Source: Albirhodobacter sp042466415
GTDB lineage: Bacteria; Pseudomonadota; Alphaproteobacteria; Rhodobacterales; Rhodobacteraceae
Direction: 5' to 3'
NCBI RefSeq assembly: GCF_042466415.1
Contig: NZ_JAXHCH010000003.1
Location: 62,001-126,000 of the forward strand
Length of the DNA: 64,000 bases
This document shows, piece by piece, positions 6,767 through 15,135 of this stretch (position 1 is its first letter; every line of letters begins with the position of its first letter). Made by a program: the position numbers and the translations under genes. The notes under the pieces were generated by a model. The model was not told the DNA's origin. It did not search any database and saw only the letters and a program-made list of their open reading frames with translations.

Positions 6767-9049
6767 ATGAAAGTAGCGATTCTCGGCGGCGGTCCAGCCG
6801 GCCTCTATTTTGCGATCTCGATGAAACTGCGCGATCCCTCGCATGATGTGACAGTGTATGAGCGCAACCGATTTGACGATACCTTTGGATGGGGCGTTGT
6901 GCTGTCGGATGAAACGATGTCGAATTTTGGCGACAATGATCCGATCAGCGAAAAGATGATCCGTGATAATTTCGCCTATTGGGATGATGTGAAAACCGTT
7001 CGTGGCGATGAGGCGATGACCTCTAGCGGTCATGGTTTTTGTGGGATTGGCCGCAAGAATCTTCTGCTTTTGTTGCAAGAACGCGCCCGCGCCTTGGGTG
7101 TCACGCTCGCGTTTGAAACCAATCTGAGTGATGAGAAAATCAAGGAGCTGAAGGATAGTCACGATCTCGTCGTCGCGGCGGACGGGTTGAATTCGGGGGC
7201 GCGGCGCCTGTTCGCGGATCACTTCCAGCCCGAGATCGACATGCGCCGCAACCATTTCGTTTGGCTCGGCACGCATCAGAAATTCGATGATGCCTTCACC
7301 TTCATCTTTGAAGAGACCGAGCACGGTTGGATCTGGGCGCACGCCTATCAATTTGATGACGATACCGCGACCTTCATCGTTGAATGTGGGCCGGAGACGT
7401 TCAAGGCCTTCGGCTTTGATAAGCTGGATCAAAAGGCAAGTATCGCCTTGTGCGAAAAAATCTTCGCAAAACACCTCGGCGGTCATCCGTTGATGACCAA
7501 TGCAAACCACATTCGTGGATCGGCATGGATCCAATTCCCGCGGGTGACTTGTGAAAACTGGTATCATGACAACATCGTTTTGCTGGGGGATTCATCGGCA
7601 ACCGCGCATTTCTCGATCGGATCGGGCACCAAGTTGGGGATGGAAAGCGCGATCGCGTTGGCGGATCAGTTGAACACCGGAAAGGCCCTGCAAGATGCGC
7701 TGCAAACCTATCAAGAGGAGCGTAAATTGCAGGTGCTTCGTGTTACCTCCGCCGCGCGCAACTCGACCGAATGGTTTGAAGAAGTGGAGCGCTATCTCAC
7801 GCTTGATCTCACGCAATTCACCTATTCCTTGCTGACCCGTTCACAGCGGATCAGCCACGAAAACCTGCGCTTGCGCGATCCCGAATGGTTGGGCGCGGCG
7901 GAGGCTTGGTTCCAAAAACAAGCCGGCAAAACCTCCACCCGCAGCCCGATGTTCGCGCCCTTCACGCTGCGCGATATGACGTTGGAAAACCGTGTCGTCG
8001 TCTCGCCAATGGCGCAATATAAGGCGCAAGACGGGATGCCGACGGATTGGCATTTCGTGCATTATGCCGAGCGCGCGAAGGGAGGCGCGGGGCTGGTGTT
8101 TACCGAGATGCTTTGCGTTTCCAAGCAAGGCCGGATCACACCGGGTTGCCCCTGCATCACACCCGCGCAGGTGCCCGCATGGCGGCGTCTGGCGGAATTT
8201 GTGCACGGAGAAACAAAGGCGAAGCTGTGCGCGCAAATTGGGCATGCGGGGCGAAAAGGCTCCACGCGGCTGGCGTGGGAGGGCATTGATAAGCCTTTGA
8301 AAGAGGGTAATTGGGATCTACTCTCGGCCTCCGCAATTCCGTTGATGGAGGGGAATGTGACGCCCAAAGCGATGGACCGTGCCGATATGGATTTGGTGAA
8401 ATCCCAATTTGTGGATGCCGTGACATCCGCGCAGGAGGCGGGCTTCGACATGATTGAGATGCACGCCGCGCACGGGTATCTTTTGGCCTCGTTCATCTCG
8501 CCGGTGACAAACACCCGCAGCGATGACTACGGCGGATCGTTGGAAAATCGTATGCGCTTCCCGTTGGAAATTTTCCACGCGATGCGGGCGGCATGGCCCG
8601 ATAGCAAGCCGATGTCTGTTCGGATTTCGGCGCATGACTGGATGGGCGATGCGGGCGTAACCCCGCAGGAGGCAGTCGATATCGCGCAAATGTTCAAGGA
8701 CGCAGGCGCCGATGCGATCAATGTCTCGTCGGGGCAAACCGATAAGGCCGAGCAACCGGTCTACGGCCGGATGTTCCAAGTTCCCTTCTCGGACCGTGTG
8801 CGCAACGAGATCGGCGCGCCGACCTTGGTCGCAGGCAATATTTACGAGCCAGATCATGTGAATTCCATCTTGATGGCGGGGCGCGCTGATTTGGTGCTGC
8901 TCGCGCGGCCCCACCTGACGGACCCGTATTGGACGCTGCATGCGGCGGTGGAGTTGGGGGATACCGAACAGGAATGGCCAGCGCCCTATGAGGGCGGTCG
9001 CCGCCAAGCCAACCAATTGGCCGAACGCGCGAAGGCGATGGCCACATGA
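6767..9049 (+). CDS. Bifunctional 2-aminobenzoyl-CoA (salicylyl-CoA 5-) monooxygenase/reductase
   Basis: A 760-residue two-domain flavoprotein. The N-terminal half is an aromatic-ring FAD monooxygenase: GGGPAG at 7-12 binds the FAD ADP part, and LLGDSSATAHFSIGSGTKLG is the second FAD motif. From about residue 393 (PMFAPFTLRDMTLENRVVVS) it continues as an old-yellow-enzyme FMN oxidoreductase ending in ARPHLTDPYWTLHAA. This architecture is that of Aromatoleum (Azoarcus) evansii 2-aminobenzoyl-CoA monooxygenase/reductase, which hydroxylates and then reduces the ring of anthraniloyl-CoA. Databases often call homologues salicylyl-CoA 5-hydroxylase/oxidoreductase. The kynureninase-like and isatin hydrolase-like genes nearby favour the anthraniloyl-CoA role. 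It overlaps the following SDR gene by ATGA. Confidence 0.85.
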   Translation: MKVAILGGGPAGLYFAISMKLRDPSHDVTVYERNRFDDTFGWGVVLSDETMSNFGDNDPISEKMIRDNFAYWDDVKTVRGDEAMTSSGHGFCGIGRKNLLLLLQERARALGVTLAFETNLSDEKIKELKDSHDLVVAADGLNSGARRLFADHFQPEIDMRRNHFVWLGTHQKFDDAFTFIFEETEHGWIWAHAYQFDDDTATFIVECGPETFKAFGFDKLDQKASIALCEKIFAKHLGGHPLMTNANHIRGSAWIQFPRVTCENWYHDNIVLLGDSSATAHFSIGSGTKLGMESAIALADQLNTGKALQDALQTYQEERKLQVLRVTSAARNSTEWFEEVERYLTLDLTQFTYSLLTRSQRISHENLRLRDPEWLGAAEAWFQKQAGKTSTRSPMFAPFTLRDMTLENRVVVSPMAQYKAQDGMPTDWHFVHYAERAKGGAGLVFTEMLCVSKQGRITPGCPCITPAQVPAWRRLAEFVHGETKAKLCAQIGHAGRKGSTRLAWEGIDKPLKEGNWDLLSASAIPLMEGNVTPKAMDRADMDLVKSQFVDAVTSAQEAGFDMIEMHAAHGYLLASFISPVTNTRSDDYGGSLENRMRFPLEIFHAMRAAWPDSKPMSVRISAHDWMGDAGVTPQEAVDIAQMFKDAGADAINVSSGQTDKAEQPVYGRMFQVPFSDRVRNEIGAPTLVAGNIYEPDHVNSILMAGRADLVLLARPHLTDPYWTLHAAVELGDTEQEWPAPYEGGRRQANQLAERAKAMAT

Positions 9050-9810
9050 GCGGGGGCGCCGTGATAGGCCCGCTCAGCGGGAAATCGGCCTTCGTCACCG
9101 GCGGCGGATCGGGCGTCGGCGCGGTGATTGCCTTGCATCTTGCGCAGGCGGGCGCGCAGGTGACGATTTGCGGTCGCCGTTTGGGGCCATTGCAAGATGT
9201 GGCGGCGGAGCATCGCGCGATCGGCTGCGTTCAGGCCGATATCACCGATGAAGCCGCAATCAGCACGGCGATCGCAAATGCGGCGCCCGATATTGTCATC
9301 GCAAATGCGGGCGCATCGGAAAGCGCGCCTTTCGTCAAAACCGAATTGGATGCGTTCGACCGGATGATGTCGGTGAATCTCACCGGCACGTTCCTCACCT
9401 TGCGCGAAGGGGCGCGGGCGATGCAGAAAAAGCCGTGGGGGCGGTTGATTGCGATTGCCTCAACGGCGGGTATCAAAGGCTATCCCTATGTCGCGCCCTA
9501 TGCGGCCGCGAAGCACGGCGTGATCGGGATGGTAAAATCCGTCGCGCTGGAATTGGCGCGCAAAGGGATCACCGCGAACGCGATTTGCCCGAGCTTTCTT
9601 GATACCGAGATGACGGAACGTTCCATCGCCAATATCGTCGAGAAAACCGGCCGTTCTGAGGACGAGGCGCGGGCGTCACTGGTCGCAAGCATCCCGGTGC
9701 GGCGCCTTGTGCCGCCCGAAGACGTCGCGCAGGCGGTGCTTTGGCTGTGTGGCACGGGATCGGACATGATCACCGGCCAAGCAATCTCGGTCTCGGGGGG
9801 CGAGGTGTGA
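9046..9810 (+). CDS. SDR-family oxidoreductase
   Basis: A 254-residue classical short-chain dehydrogenase. GGGSGVGAVIAL near residue 18 is the nucleotide-binding glycine motif, IANAG is the stabilising motif, and YAAAK (about 150-154) holds the catalytic Tyr and Lys after a serine in IASTAG. It overlaps the monooxygenase/reductase stop by four bases and the next thioesterase start (GTGA), so translation is coupled. In the island it probably oxidises or reduces an alicyclic hydroxy/oxo-acyl-CoA formed after ring reduction (inference). Confidence 0.82.
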   Translation: MSGGAVIGPLSGKSAFVTGGGSGVGAVIALHLAQAGAQVTICGRRLGPLQDVAAEHRAIGCVQADITDEAAISTAIANAAPDIVIANAGASESAPFVKTELDAFDRMMSVNLTGTFLTLREGARAMQKKPWGRLIAIASTAGIKGYPYVAPYAAAKHGVIGMVKSVALELARKGITANAICPSFLDTEMTERSIANIVEKTGRSEDEARASLVASIPVRRLVPPEDVAQAVLWLCGTGSDMITGQAISVSGGEV

Positions 9811-10241
9811 CGCAGGTTTTTAAATTGGTCCGGCCGGTTGAATTCAACCACTGTGATCCGGCGGGCATCGTGTTTTATCCGCGCTATTTCGAGATGATTT
9901 CCGCCGTGACCGAACGATTTTTGGCGGATGATGTCGGCTATGGCTGGGCCGAAATGATGCGCGAACATCGCCACGGGACGCCGCTTGGCGAAATTTCCGC
10001 GCGTTTTCATGCGCCGTCACGATTGGCCGATGTTCTGGAATTTTCGCTGACGATTGATCAGCTTGGCCGGTCCTCCGCGAAGCTTTTGATCGAATGTTAC
10101 TGCGGCCGCGAACATCGATTTTCATGCATTGCAACGGTCGTCTATATCAACCTCGATACCGGCAAAGCTGCCCCCTGGCCCGATGCGCCGCGTGCCAAAA
10201 TGCAAACCTATCTTGCGGCGGCCTCCGCGCATTCCTCCTAA
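9807..10241 (+). CDS. Hotdog-fold acyl-CoA thioesterase (4HBT type)
   Basis: A 144-residue hotdog protein with FNHCDPAGIVFYPRYFEMI near residue 13, the canonical 4-hydroxybenzoyl-CoA thioesterase active-site pattern with the catalytic Asp. The start is the GTG at 9807, overlapping the SDR stop as GTGA. It belongs to the same operon as the monooxygenase/reductase and is related in motif to the thioesterase at 5974-6396. It probably releases CoA from a pathway intermediate or dead-end aryl-CoA. Confidence 0.82.
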   Translation: MTQVFKLVRPVEFNHCDPAGIVFYPRYFEMISAVTERFLADDVGYGWAEMMREHRHGTPLGEISARFHAPSRLADVLEFSLTIDQLGRSSAKLLIECYCGREHRFSCIATVVYINLDTGKAAPWPDAPRAKMQTYLAAASAHSS

Positions 10242-10264
10242 AATACTGAGAAGAAAGCTTTATT

Positions 10265-10681
10265 ATGACCGCTCTCTCCCCGCATACCTTCTTGCAGCCC
10301 GATGGTTGGGCGCCAGCGAAGGGTTATTCCAACGGCATCCTCACCGAGGGCCGCTTCGTGTTCACAGGCGGCCTCGTCGGTTGGAACGCAGAGCAAAAAT
10401 GGGAACATTCCGACATGGTCGGACAGTTCCGTCAGACGCTCGAAAACATCGTCGCTGTGCTGAACGAGGCGGGCGCGCGGCCCGAGCATCTCACGCGGTT
10501 GACGTGGTACATCACCGATAAACGCGAATATCTTGATAATTTGCGCGGTTTCGGGGCGGCTTACCGTGATGTGATCGGTCGGCATTTCCCGACTATGGCG
10601 GTTGTTCAGGTCGTTGCGTTGATGGAGGACGAAGCCAAAATCGAAATCGAGGCAACAGCCGTCATCCCCCATGCCGGATAA
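10265..10681 (+). CDS. RidA/YjgF-family protein (imine/enamine deaminase)
   Basis: A 138-residue RidA-superfamily protein: FVFTGGLVGWNAE, the long helix with QTLENIVAVLNEAGARPEHLTRLTWYIT, and the C-terminal VVQVVALMEDEAKIEIEATAV. Family members hydrolyse reactive enamines and imines, releasing ammonia. Dearomatised anthraniloyl-CoA is a cyclic enamine/imine, so this protein is a good candidate for the deamination step after the monooxygenase/reductase (inference). It starts 23 bp after the thioesterase and overlaps the next gene by 11 bp. Confidence 0.82.
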   Translation: MTALSPHTFLQPDGWAPAKGYSNGILTEGRFVFTGGLVGWNAEQKWEHSDMVGQFRQTLENIVAVLNEAGARPEHLTRLTWYITDKREYLDNLRGFGAAYRDVIGRHFPTMAVVQVVALMEDEAKIEIEATAVIPHAG

Positions 10682-11051
10682 TCCCAAGCCGCGCCCCCAA
10701 ACACCCCCCGTTCTCATCACGGCCTCGCCCTTTGACGCGGTGACCCCGCGCGGCGCGGTGACGGGCGCGTGGCTGATGGGCCAAATCGATATTGCGGCGG
10801 GGCTTGCCGGTCGACGTGTTTCAGGCGGTGACGCTTTGATCCTTGCGATCAAAGAGATGACATTTCATGCCCCGCTGGCGGCAGGACTCGAATTCGTGAT
10901 CCATGCTGAATTGACGCGCCGCGGGGGAAGTTCCTTTAACCTGTTTCTTTCCGCTTGGGCCGAACCTGAGGCCGCTTGCACACGTATCTTGAGCGCGGAT
11001 GTGCTACTTGTCGCCGTTGATCCGCAGGGAAAGCCGCGAAAACTGCCATAA
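10671..11051 (+). CDS. Acyl-CoA thioesterase-like hotdog protein (YciA-type)
   Basis: A 126-residue hotdog protein with GGDALILAIKEMTFHAPL followed by a strand pattern ending RRGGSSFNL, resembling the acyl-CoA thioesterases of the YciA/Acot group. The ATG at 10671 lies inside the end of the RidA gene, indicating tight coupling. It closes the 6767-11051 operon, giving the island three hotdog proteins. The exact CoA ester is unknown. Confidence 0.65.
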   Translation: MPDNPKPRPQTPPVLITASPFDAVTPRGAVTGAWLMGQIDIAAGLAGRRVSGGDALILAIKEMTFHAPLAAGLEFVIHAELTRRGGSSFNLFLSAWAEPEAACTRILSADVLLVAVDPQGKPRKLP

Positions 11052-11147
11052 TTCGCGTAAAATCAACAAATCCAGGACTGTCCGGTGCCAGTCAAGCAGA
11101 CGCAGACGCTGCGTGTTTAGGCTTTACCGCCGCCTGTAAATATTGAT

Positions 11148-11163
11148 ACTTGAAGCAGTTAAC
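11148..11163. promoter_or_regulatory. Candidate MarR operator half-palindrome
   Basis: ACTTGAAGCAGTTAAC lies 23 bp upstream of the MarR start. The left half ACTTGAAG recurs before the isatin hydrolase-like gene; the right half is only loosely symmetrical. Autoregulation is a reasonable guess. Confidence 0.35.
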
Positions 11164-11186
11164 CTGTTTGACTGGATTCCTTGATC

Positions 11187-11651
11187 ATGACGACGCCCGC
11201 GCCCCATCTCATCGAAGACAAGCACCTCGCGCGCCAGCGTCTGCGCCTTTGGCTGCAAATGCTAAAAGCGGTGCGCTATGTCGAGGGGTCCCTGCGCGAG
11301 AAATTGCGTTCGGGGTATGATACCACCCTGCCCCGTTTTGATGTTTTGGCCGCGCTCCATGCCGAGCCCAAAGGCATGAAGATGAGCGAATTGTCCCAGC
11401 ATCTGGTTGTGTCAAATGGCAATGTGACGGGTGTTGTGGATCGGCTGGTGTCCGAAGGGCTCGTCGCGCGCGAAAATCTGGAAACAGATCGCCGCGCTTT
11501 TTTGGTGCAGATCACCGATAAGGGCCGTGATCTGATGACAACGATGACCGATGAGCATTTGGCTTGGATCGACGAAATGTTTGCCGAAGTCTCCGAACAA
11601 GATGCCGCGCGAGGTATCTCGATCATGCTTGATATTCGCCACAAGAATTAA
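11187..11651 (+). CDS. MarR-family transcriptional regulator
   Basis: A 154-residue MarR protein with the winged-helix core LPRFDVLAALHAEPKGMKMSE, the recognition helix region VVSNGNVTGVVDRLVSEGLV, and the wing ENLETDRRAFLVQITDKG. Such repressors in aromatic catabolism usually respond to an aryl-CoA or aromatic acid. The ATG at 11187 is preferred over a TTG at 11181. It follows the monooxygenase/RidA operon by 135 bp and faces the SDR-FAH-cupin operon, so it may control either or both. A second MarR gene lies at 16695-17141. Confidence 0.85.
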   Translation: MTTPAPHLIEDKHLARQRLRLWLQMLKAVRYVEGSLREKLRSGYDTTLPRFDVLAALHAEPKGMKMSELSQHLVVSNGNVTGVVDRLVSEGLVARENLETDRRAFLVQITDKGRDLMTTMTDEHLAWIDEMFAEVSEQDAARGISIMLDIRHKN

Positions 11652-11697
11652 CCCCCCCCCACACCGACGCGACGCAGTGGGTGGAAGGGGCGGATGA

Positions 11698-12504
11698 TTA
11701 AAGCAATCCGGTTTCTTTCGCGACACGCCGATACCCGGCGCCTGCGGTGAAGCCGCCGTCGATCACAAAATCCTCGCCGGTGATAAATCCGGATCCGTCC
11801 GAGGCGAGGAACAAAACAAGCTGCGCAACCTCATCGGCCTCGCCCGAACGGCCCATCGGTGTCATCCCGATCATCGGCGCGAGATGTGGTGATCCGCGAT
11901 TGAGATCTGTCACGATCAATCCCGGACAGATCGCATTGACCCGCACATTGTCTTGCGCGAATTCCATCGCGGCCGTGCGTGTAAGGCCCCGCAGAGCCCA
12001 TTTCGAGGAGGTGTAGGCCGGATCGTAATGACCGGAAAACGCACTGTTGGACGAGATGTTCACGATGCTGCCGCCGCCCGTTTCCGCGATCATTGGTGCG
12101 GCCAGTTTGATGCCGATGAACGCGCCGGTGGCGTTCACATCCATCACCTTGCGCCACTCCTCGACGGACATGTCGCGAATGATCTTGCGATTGATGATGC
12201 CGGCATTATTGACGAGGATATCAAGGCGGCCAGTCCAGTCGCGCACCGCGTCGAGGGCAGCTTGCCATGCCGCCTCGCAGGTGACGTCCAATGCGCGGAA
12301 CCGCACATCCAGCCCCTGCCCCGTCAGCCGCGCCGCCAATGCGATGCCGTCATCTTCCAGCACATCGCACAGCAAAACTGAAGCGCCAGCCGTCGCCAGC
12401 ATCTCCGCCTCAATCGCGCCTTGGCCGCGCGCCGCCCCCGTTACAATCGCCGTCTTACCGCTTAAATCGGTGAGCGCCCGCGCCGCTTTCGTAAAATCAG
12501 TCAT
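11698..12504 (-). CDS. SDR-family NAD(P)-dependent oxidoreductase
   Basis: A 268-residue classical SDR. TGAARGQG at about 22-29 binds the cofactor, NNAG follows at mid-domain, and ISSNSAFSGHYDPAYTSSK carries the Ser-Tyr-Lys catalytic triad. The start ATG at 12504 overlaps the upstream FAH gene stop as ATGA; the longer reading frame to 12840 runs through that gene and is not used. It is the last gene of a cupin-FAH-SDR operon read leftward, a combination common in aromatic or sugar-acid degradation. The substrate is unknown. Confidence 0.8.
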   Translation of the reverse strand: MTDFTKAARALTDLSGKTAIVTGAARGQGAIEAEMLATAGASVLLCDVLEDDGIALAARLTGQGLDVRFRALDVTCEAAWQAALDAVRDWTGRLDILVNNAGIINRKIIRDMSVEEWRKVMDVNATGAFIGIKLAAPMIAETGGGSIVNISSNSAFSGHYDPAYTSSKWALRGLTRTAAMEFAQDNVRVNAICPGLIVTDLNRGSPHLAPMIGMTPMGRSGEADEVAQLVLFLASDGSGFITGEDFVIDGGFTAGAGYRRVAKETGLL

Positions 12505-13343
12505 GCTTGCACCATGCGTTGACGCTGTTCGCCCAAGCCCGTCGCGCCCAATGTGACCACCTGGCCCGCGCGCAAGAAAGTCGGGGGCTTCATGCCCAGA
12601 CCAACGCCCGGCGGCGTGCCTGTCGCGATAATATCGCCCGCGTCCAACGTCATGAACTGCGAAATGTAGTGCACCAAATGCGCCACGCCGAAAATCATCG
12701 TGCGCGTGTTGCCGGTCTGTCGGCGTTCGCCATCCACATCGAGCCACAGATCGAGGTTTTGCACATCGGCAATCTCGTCTTTCGTGACCATCCACGGGCC
12801 GACGGGGCCGAACGTGTCGTGGCTTTTGCCCTTCGTCCATTGGCCGCCACGCTCCGATTGAAAGCGCCGCTCGGAGACGTCATTCACCAGCGCATAGCCC
12901 GCGACATAATCGAGCGCATCCGCCTCGCTGACATATTTCGCACGCGATCCGATAACGATGCCTAGCTCTACCTCCCAATCGGTGCGATCCGATCCGCGCG
13001 GAATTTCGACCTCATCATTGGGCCCACAAATTGCCGAGCTGGCCTTGGCAAACAGCACGGGCTCGGCGGGGGGTTCTTTGCCGGTTTCACGGGCGTGATC
13101 CGCATAGTTCAGACCGACGCAGATGAATTTCCCCGGCCGCGCAATCGCCGAACCGATGCGCGGCGTGCCCGAGATGCGCGGTAGCGTGGTGGGATCAAGC
13201 GCTGCAAGCTTCGCGAGGCTTTCGGGCGACAGGCTCGCGCCGTTGATATCGGGAATAAGCGCCGAGACATCTCTCAGATTGCCGTCATGATCGAGCATCG
13301 CGGGGCGCTCCGCACCGTGCGGGCCGTAACGAAGTAGCTTCAT
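12501..13343 (-). CDS. Fumarylacetoacetate hydrolase (FAH) family protein
   Basis: A 280-residue FAH-superfamily protein. FICVGLNYADHARETGKEPP is the family's first conserved block, and DWEVELGIVIG provides two of the acidic metal ligands; GDIIATGTPPGVG closes the active-site region. Members are metal-dependent hydrolases, decarboxylases or tautomerases acting on dioxo-acids from ring cleavage. It sits between the cupin gene (15 bp upstream) and the SDR gene (4-bp overlap). A paralogue with the same blocks lies at 50882-51751 in a separate operon. The exact reaction cannot be read from sequence. Confidence 0.83.
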   Translation of the reverse strand: MKLLRYGPHGAERPAMLDHDGNLRDVSALIPDINGASLSPESLAKLAALDPTTLPRISGTPRIGSAIARPGKFICVGLNYADHARETGKEPPAEPVLFAKASSAICGPNDEVEIPRGSDRTDWEVELGIVIGSRAKYVSEADALDYVAGYALVNDVSERRFQSERGGQWTKGKSHDTFGPVGPWMVTKDEIADVQNLDLWLDVDGERRQTGNTRTMIFGVAHLVHYISQFMTLDAGDIIATGTPPGVGLGMKPPTFLRAGQVVTLGATGLGEQRQRMVQA

Positions 13344-13358
13344 AGAATGTCCTCTCCG

Positions 13359-13784
13359 TTACGCGCGACGATAGCCGACGAGGGTCTCGTCGGGCACATC
13401 GGGAAGGTTGGTCACGAGATTGTCGGGCGTACGGCAGGTCAGCCAGACCAGCTCCTCCGTCGTGCTCATATTCACCTCGACATGCGGCATGAAGGGCGGC
13501 ACGAAGACGAAATCGCCCTCATACATATCGAGGAACTCTTGGTAATTTTCGCCAAAATAGATCCTGCCATGGCCTTTGAGAACATAGCCCCCCGTCTCAC
13601 ATTCATCGTGATGATGCGGCGGCGAGCGGTGGCCCGGCTCGTTGCTGACCCGCCCGAACCAGATCTTGGTCGCGGGGGTGTGTTGCGGGCTGACGCCGGA
13701 TTTGCGGACACATTCACCCGATTGGGTCGTGCCATCATCAAGCTCGTTGGAGCGGGTGACAACGGGGACGATTTTATCTGTCAT
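13359..13784 (-). CDS. Cupin-domain protein
   Basis: A 141-residue single-cupin protein. PPHHHDECETGGYVLKGHG (about 62-80) is the first cupin motif with a His cluster and Glu for metal binding. DFVFVPPFMPHVEVNM is the second with its His. Cupins of this size in catabolic operons may be dioxygenases, isomerases or sensors. It is the first gene of the leftward cupin-FAH-SDR operon and is divergent from the isatin hydrolase-like gene. Its role is unassigned. Confidence 0.72.
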   Translation of the reverse strand: MTDKIVPVVTRSNELDDGTTQSGECVRKSGVSPQHTPATKIWFGRVSNEPGHRSPPHHHDECETGGYVLKGHGRIYFGENYQEFLDMYEGDFVFVPPFMPHVEVNMSTTEELVWLTCRTPDNLVTNLPDVPDETLVGYRRA

Positions 13785-14329
13785 GCTCGTTTCCTCCTCA
13801 ATGGACTGTGTTTGGCGTGTGCGCGGGGCACCGGTTCGCGCCGCGCGCCGTTACCGCATAGTTGCATATGATACTTTAAGCTTCAATAAATTCTTTGCGC
13901 GAGATCGCTTCCGTCACGCGCGCGCGCCCCCATCGCGCGCCGCGATCTGTGCCAAAAGCGCAATGGCAATGCAGGAGCGCGGTGGAAATATTGATCCGGC
14001 GACTCACAATTTTAAGGCAGGTGAGTCTTTGAGTTTCACGGCGAAACCCCGCGTAAGGTCCATATTTCGCGTATTATTTGTGCGTGGTGCCAAAAGACCA
14101 GCATCGTCAAACCGATCCTCTGCAATACCGGGAAAGGCCTCTGAACGACAGATAATGCAACGTTTTTAGGCCGTTCCGCGCCGCCAAACATCGCCCCAAT
14201 GCGCGACGGGGCAATCTACCTCAGCGGTATTCTTGCGCCAAAATAAACTTTGGACTTGAAGAAATAAAATATATGCATTTGCATAGCTCCTAATAAGAAC
14301 ACGAAAACGAACACCACTGGGAGCCTCAA
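13785..14329. promoter_or_regulatory. 545-bp divergent intergenic region, cupin / isatin hydrolase
   Basis: No convincing gene lies here; short open frames in this stretch lack family features. At the left end, ACTTTAAGCTTCAATA (13873-13888) is a near-palindrome centred on AAGCTT. At the right end lie ACTTGAAG (14254-14261) and the 6+6 inverted repeat TATGCATTTGCATA (14272-14285), 44 bp before the isatin hydrolase start. The middle (about 13900-14220) shows nothing recognisable. The layout suggests two regulated divergent promoters. Confidence 0.5.
14272..14285. promoter_or_regulatory. Inverted repeat upstream of isatin hydrolase gene
   Basis: TATGCA-TT-TGCATA is a perfect 6+6 inverted repeat in an AT-rich patch just upstream of the gene at 14330, in a typical repressor position. 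The protein that binds it is unknown; the two MarR proteins are candidates. Confidence 0.45.
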
Positions 14330-15121
14330 ATGACCACCAAAGACACCCTCGCAAATGTCGCATCCGGCCTGCTCGACGGCTCGATCAAAGTTGTCGATTG
14401 CACCGCACCTCTCGGACCTGACACACCCCTTTTGAAACTGCCGCCGGACTTGGCCGACGACACGCCGAAAGTCGAAATTCACAAGATTTCCGCCTACGGT
14501 GATCGCGGCCCGTGGTGGGCGTGGAACTGGCTCAAACTCGGCGAGCATTCGGGCACCCATTATGACGCGCCGCATCATTGGATCACCGGCAAAGATTACG
14601 CCGATGGATCGGTGGATACGATTGATCCTCAGAAATTCGTCGCGCCTGCCAATGTCATCGATTGCTCGAAAGAAGCTGCGGCGGATTCCGATTTCTTGCT
14701 GACGGTTGAGCATTTGAAAGCATGGGAGGCCGAGCACGGCGAGATCAACGAGGGCGAATGGGTTTTGATGCGCACCGATTGGGATCAGTTCAACGACGAT
14801 GAGGGCAAATATCTCAACGCCGACGAAACCGGTCCGCACACTCCCGGGCCATCTGCGGAAGCCATCGTGTATTTGATGGAGGAGAAAAAGGCGCTCGGTT
14901 GGGGCACGCAATGTATCGGCACGGATGCAGGTGCGGCGGCGGGGTTCGAAATCCCGTTTCCGGCGCATAATTTGCTCCACAAACACAATCGCTACGGGCT
15001 CGCATCGCTGACCAATCTGGATCAGCTGCCGCCTAAGGGGGCGATCCTCGTCACCGCGCCGCTCAAGATTGTCAAAGGCACCGGCTCCCCGATCCGGGCG
15101 CTCGCTTTGATCCCCGCCTGA
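14330..15121 (+). CDS. Isatin hydrolase-like metal-dependent cyclase-family hydrolase
   Basis: A 263-residue member of the cyclase/kynurenine formamidase family. The metal-binding motif HSGTHYDAPHH is at 73-83 (HxGTHxDxPxH). The stretch around PWWAWNWLKLGEHSGTH, then HWITGKDY, and the C-terminal GTGSPIRALAL agree closely with what I remember of Labrenzia aggregata isatin hydrolase, more than with bacterial KynB, which is shorter. Isatin hydrolase is Mn-dependent and opens isatin to isatinate (2-aminophenylglyoxylate). It is the first gene of a rightward series with a flavoprotein, MarR and IOR, so the isatinate could be passed to the IOR. The identification rests on remembered sequence and was not aligned. 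Confidence 0.75.
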   Translation: MTTKDTLANVASGLLDGSIKVVDCTAPLGPDTPLLKLPPDLADDTPKVEIHKISAYGDRGPWWAWNWLKLGEHSGTHYDAPHHWITGKDYADGSVDTIDPQKFVAPANVIDCSKEAAADSDFLLTVEHLKAWEAEHGEINEGEWVLMRTDWDQFNDDEGKYLNADETGPHTPGPSAEAIVYLMEEKKALGWGTQCIGTDAGAAAGFEIPFPAHNLLHKHNRYGLASLTNLDQLPPKGAILVTAPLKIVKGTGSPIRALALIPA

Positions 15122-15135
15122 CCGAGGAGCGCGCC

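Noticed and set aside
11698..12840. 380-residue SDR with a long N-terminal extension
   Set aside because: The extra 112 codons are the antiparallel-frame shadow of the FAH gene; the ATG at 12504 overlaps the FAH stop as ATGA and begins the real domain.
13642..14169. Open frame on the plus strand in the cupin / isatin hydrolase gap
   Set aside because: Its first part is the reverse of the cupin gene, and its intergenic part has no family-like sequence or ribosome site.
14330..15121. Kynurenine formamidase (KynB) as the name for the cyclase-family gene
   Set aside because: The metal motif fits both, but the protein is longer than typical KynB, and the aromatic stretch before the motif and the C-terminus resemble isatin hydrolase. 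No kynurenine pathway dioxygenase is nearby.
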